A stretch of 6,701 bases of DNA, taken from assembly GCA_018335615.1 (NCBI GenBank), contig JAGXRS010000218.1:1-6701 (forward strand), given 5' to 3'. Below, one piece after another: positions 5,895 through 6,701 of the stretch. Both the position numbers and the translations under genes were made by a program. Source of the DNA: Hydrogenophaga sp. (GTDB taxonomy: Bacteria > Pseudomonadota > Gammaproteobacteria > Burkholderiales > Burkholderiaceae_C). How positions within the stretch are numbered: position 1 is the first letter of the stretch; every line of letters begins with the position of its first letter. The notes under the pieces were generated by a model. It was not told where the DNA came from. It saw only the letters and a program-made list of their open reading frames with translations, and made no database searches.

Positions 5895-5912
5895 GCAGCG
5901 CCGGTGCGCTGC
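5895..5912. repeat. Perfect hairpin between the secreted-protein gene and miaB
   Basis: GCAGCGC (5895-5901) and GCGCTGC (5906-5912) form a perfect 7-bp GC-rich stem around CGGT. No T-run follows, so it is not a standard intrinsic terminator. It could be a structured part of the miaB leader, or an attenuating or mRNA-protecting hairpin. Function is not established. Confidence 0.4.
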
Positions 5913-5949
5913 CGCTTGCCCTTTCACGACCTTCACTTCCCGCACGACC

Positions 5950-6701
5950 ATGTCCAAAAAAGTCTTCATCAAAACCTTTGGCTGCCAGATGAACGAGTAC
6001 GACTCGGACAAGATGGCCGACGTGCTGGGCGCCGCCCAGGGCTACACCCAGACGCAGGACGTGGATGAGGCCGACCTGATCCTGTTCAACACCTGCTCGG
6101 TGCGCGAGAAGGCGCAGGAAAAGGTGTTCTCCGACCTCGGCCGCGTGAAGCACCTGAAAGAAAAAGGCGTGCTCATCGGCGTGGGCGGCTGCGTGGCCAG
6201 CCAGGAAGGCGCCGAGATCATCAAGCGCGCGCCCTACGTGGACGTGGTGTTCGGCCCGCAGACCCTGCACCGCCTGCCCGAGATGCTGAACCAGCGCGCG
6301 CGCCAGGCGCTGCCGCAGGTGGACATCAGCTTCCCCGAAATCGAGAAGTTCGACCACCTGCCGCCCGCGCGCGTGGAGGGTGCCTCGGCCTTCGTGAGCA
6401 TCATGGAAGGCTGCTCCAAGTACTGCAGCTACTGCGTGGTGCCCTACACGCGCGGCGAAGAGGTGAGCCGCCCGTTCGACGACGTGCTGGTGGAAGTGGC
6501 CGGGCTGGCCGACCAGGGTGTGCGCGAGGTGACGCTGCTGGGCCAGAACGTGAACGCCTACCGCGGCCAGATGGGCGACACCGCCGAAATCGCCGACTTC
6601 GCGCTGCTGCTCGAATACGTGGCCGACATCCCGGGCATCGAGCGCATCCGCTACACCACCAGCCACCCCAACGAGTTCACGCCGCGCCTGATCGAGGCCT
6701 A
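5950..6701 (+). CDS. miaB: tRNA-2-methylthio-N6-dimethylallyladenosine synthase MiaB, N-terminal part (runs off window end)
   Basis: Radical-SAM methylthiotransferase that converts i6A37 to ms2i6A37 in tRNAs reading UNN codons. The 250 visible codons cover the UPF0004 domain, with cluster-binding cysteines C12 (KTFGCQMNEYDS), C49 (FNTCSVREKA) and C81 (GVGGCVASQEG). The radical-SAM motif follows in MEGCSKYCSYCVVPYTRG, with C155, C159 and C162 as CxxxCxxC. The segment VTLLGQNVNAYRG (about 194-206) is also diagnostic. All six cluster ligands are intact. The C-terminal SAM core remainder and TRAM domain lie beyond the window. The ATG at 5950 matches the family N-terminus (SKKVFIKTFGCQMN), but no Shine-Dalgarno is visible just before it. 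Confidence 0.97.
   Translation, partial: MSKKVFIKTFGCQMNEYDSDKMADVLGAAQGYTQTQDVDEADLILFNTCSVREKAQEKVFSDLGRVKHLKEKGVLIGVGGCVASQEGAEIIKRAPYVDVVFGPQTLHRLPEMLNQRARQALPQVDISFPEIEKFDHLPPARVEGASAFVSIMEGCSKYCSYCVVPYTRGEEVSRPFDDVLVEVAGLADQGVREVTLLGQNVNAYRGQMGDTAEIADFALLLEYVADIPGIERIRYTTSHPNEFTPRLIEA

Noticed and set aside
5887..6666. 259-codon minus-strand open frame antisense to miaB
   Set aside because: The plus strand encodes MiaB with all six cluster cysteines; the antisense product is a composition artefact.

Overview
The window is GC-rich and looks like chromosomal DNA of a betaproteobacterium, most likely order Burkholderiales and plausibly Comamonadaceae (Hydrogenophaga/Acidovorax-like). This placement rests on base composition, protein style and gene content; no database search was possible. 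I see no mobile element, CRISPR array or phage gene. Coding density is high, and the many long antisense ORFs are shadows caused by GC bias.

Left part (1-1336): two divergently transcribed crotonase-superfamily genes. The minus-strand one is a PaaG-like enoyl-CoA hydratase/isomerase cut by the window edge. The plus-strand one is a complete 262-residue short-chain enoyl-CoA hydratase. The roughly 180 bp between them holds two unrelated inverted repeats. The first (431-458) resembles a TetR-family operator and the second (505-524) resembles a MerR-family LiuR-type operator. This suggests that two acyl-CoA degradation regulators meet in one intergenic region.

Middle (1366-2799): a tRNA with CAT anticodon (probably elongator tRNA-Met) has a recognisable promoter and a strong intrinsic terminator. 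It is followed by yaeQ on the plus strand, which converges on a minus-strand carboxymuconolactone decarboxylase/AhpD-like protein with a CxxC...H peroxidatic motif.

Minus-strand light/stress cluster (2879-5242): in transcription order, an outer-membrane lipocalin lipoprotein (Blc type), then a decayed C-terminal remnant of a second photolyase/cryptochrome-family protein, then a complete DASH-type cryptochrome/photolyase. The remnant starts within a few codons of the blc stop, lacks about three quarters of its gene and carries a frameshift. It is the most notable feature of the window.

Right part (5450-6701): a small secreted protein of unknown function on the plus strand, then the start of miaB, the radical-SAM tRNA methylthiotransferase, which runs off the end.
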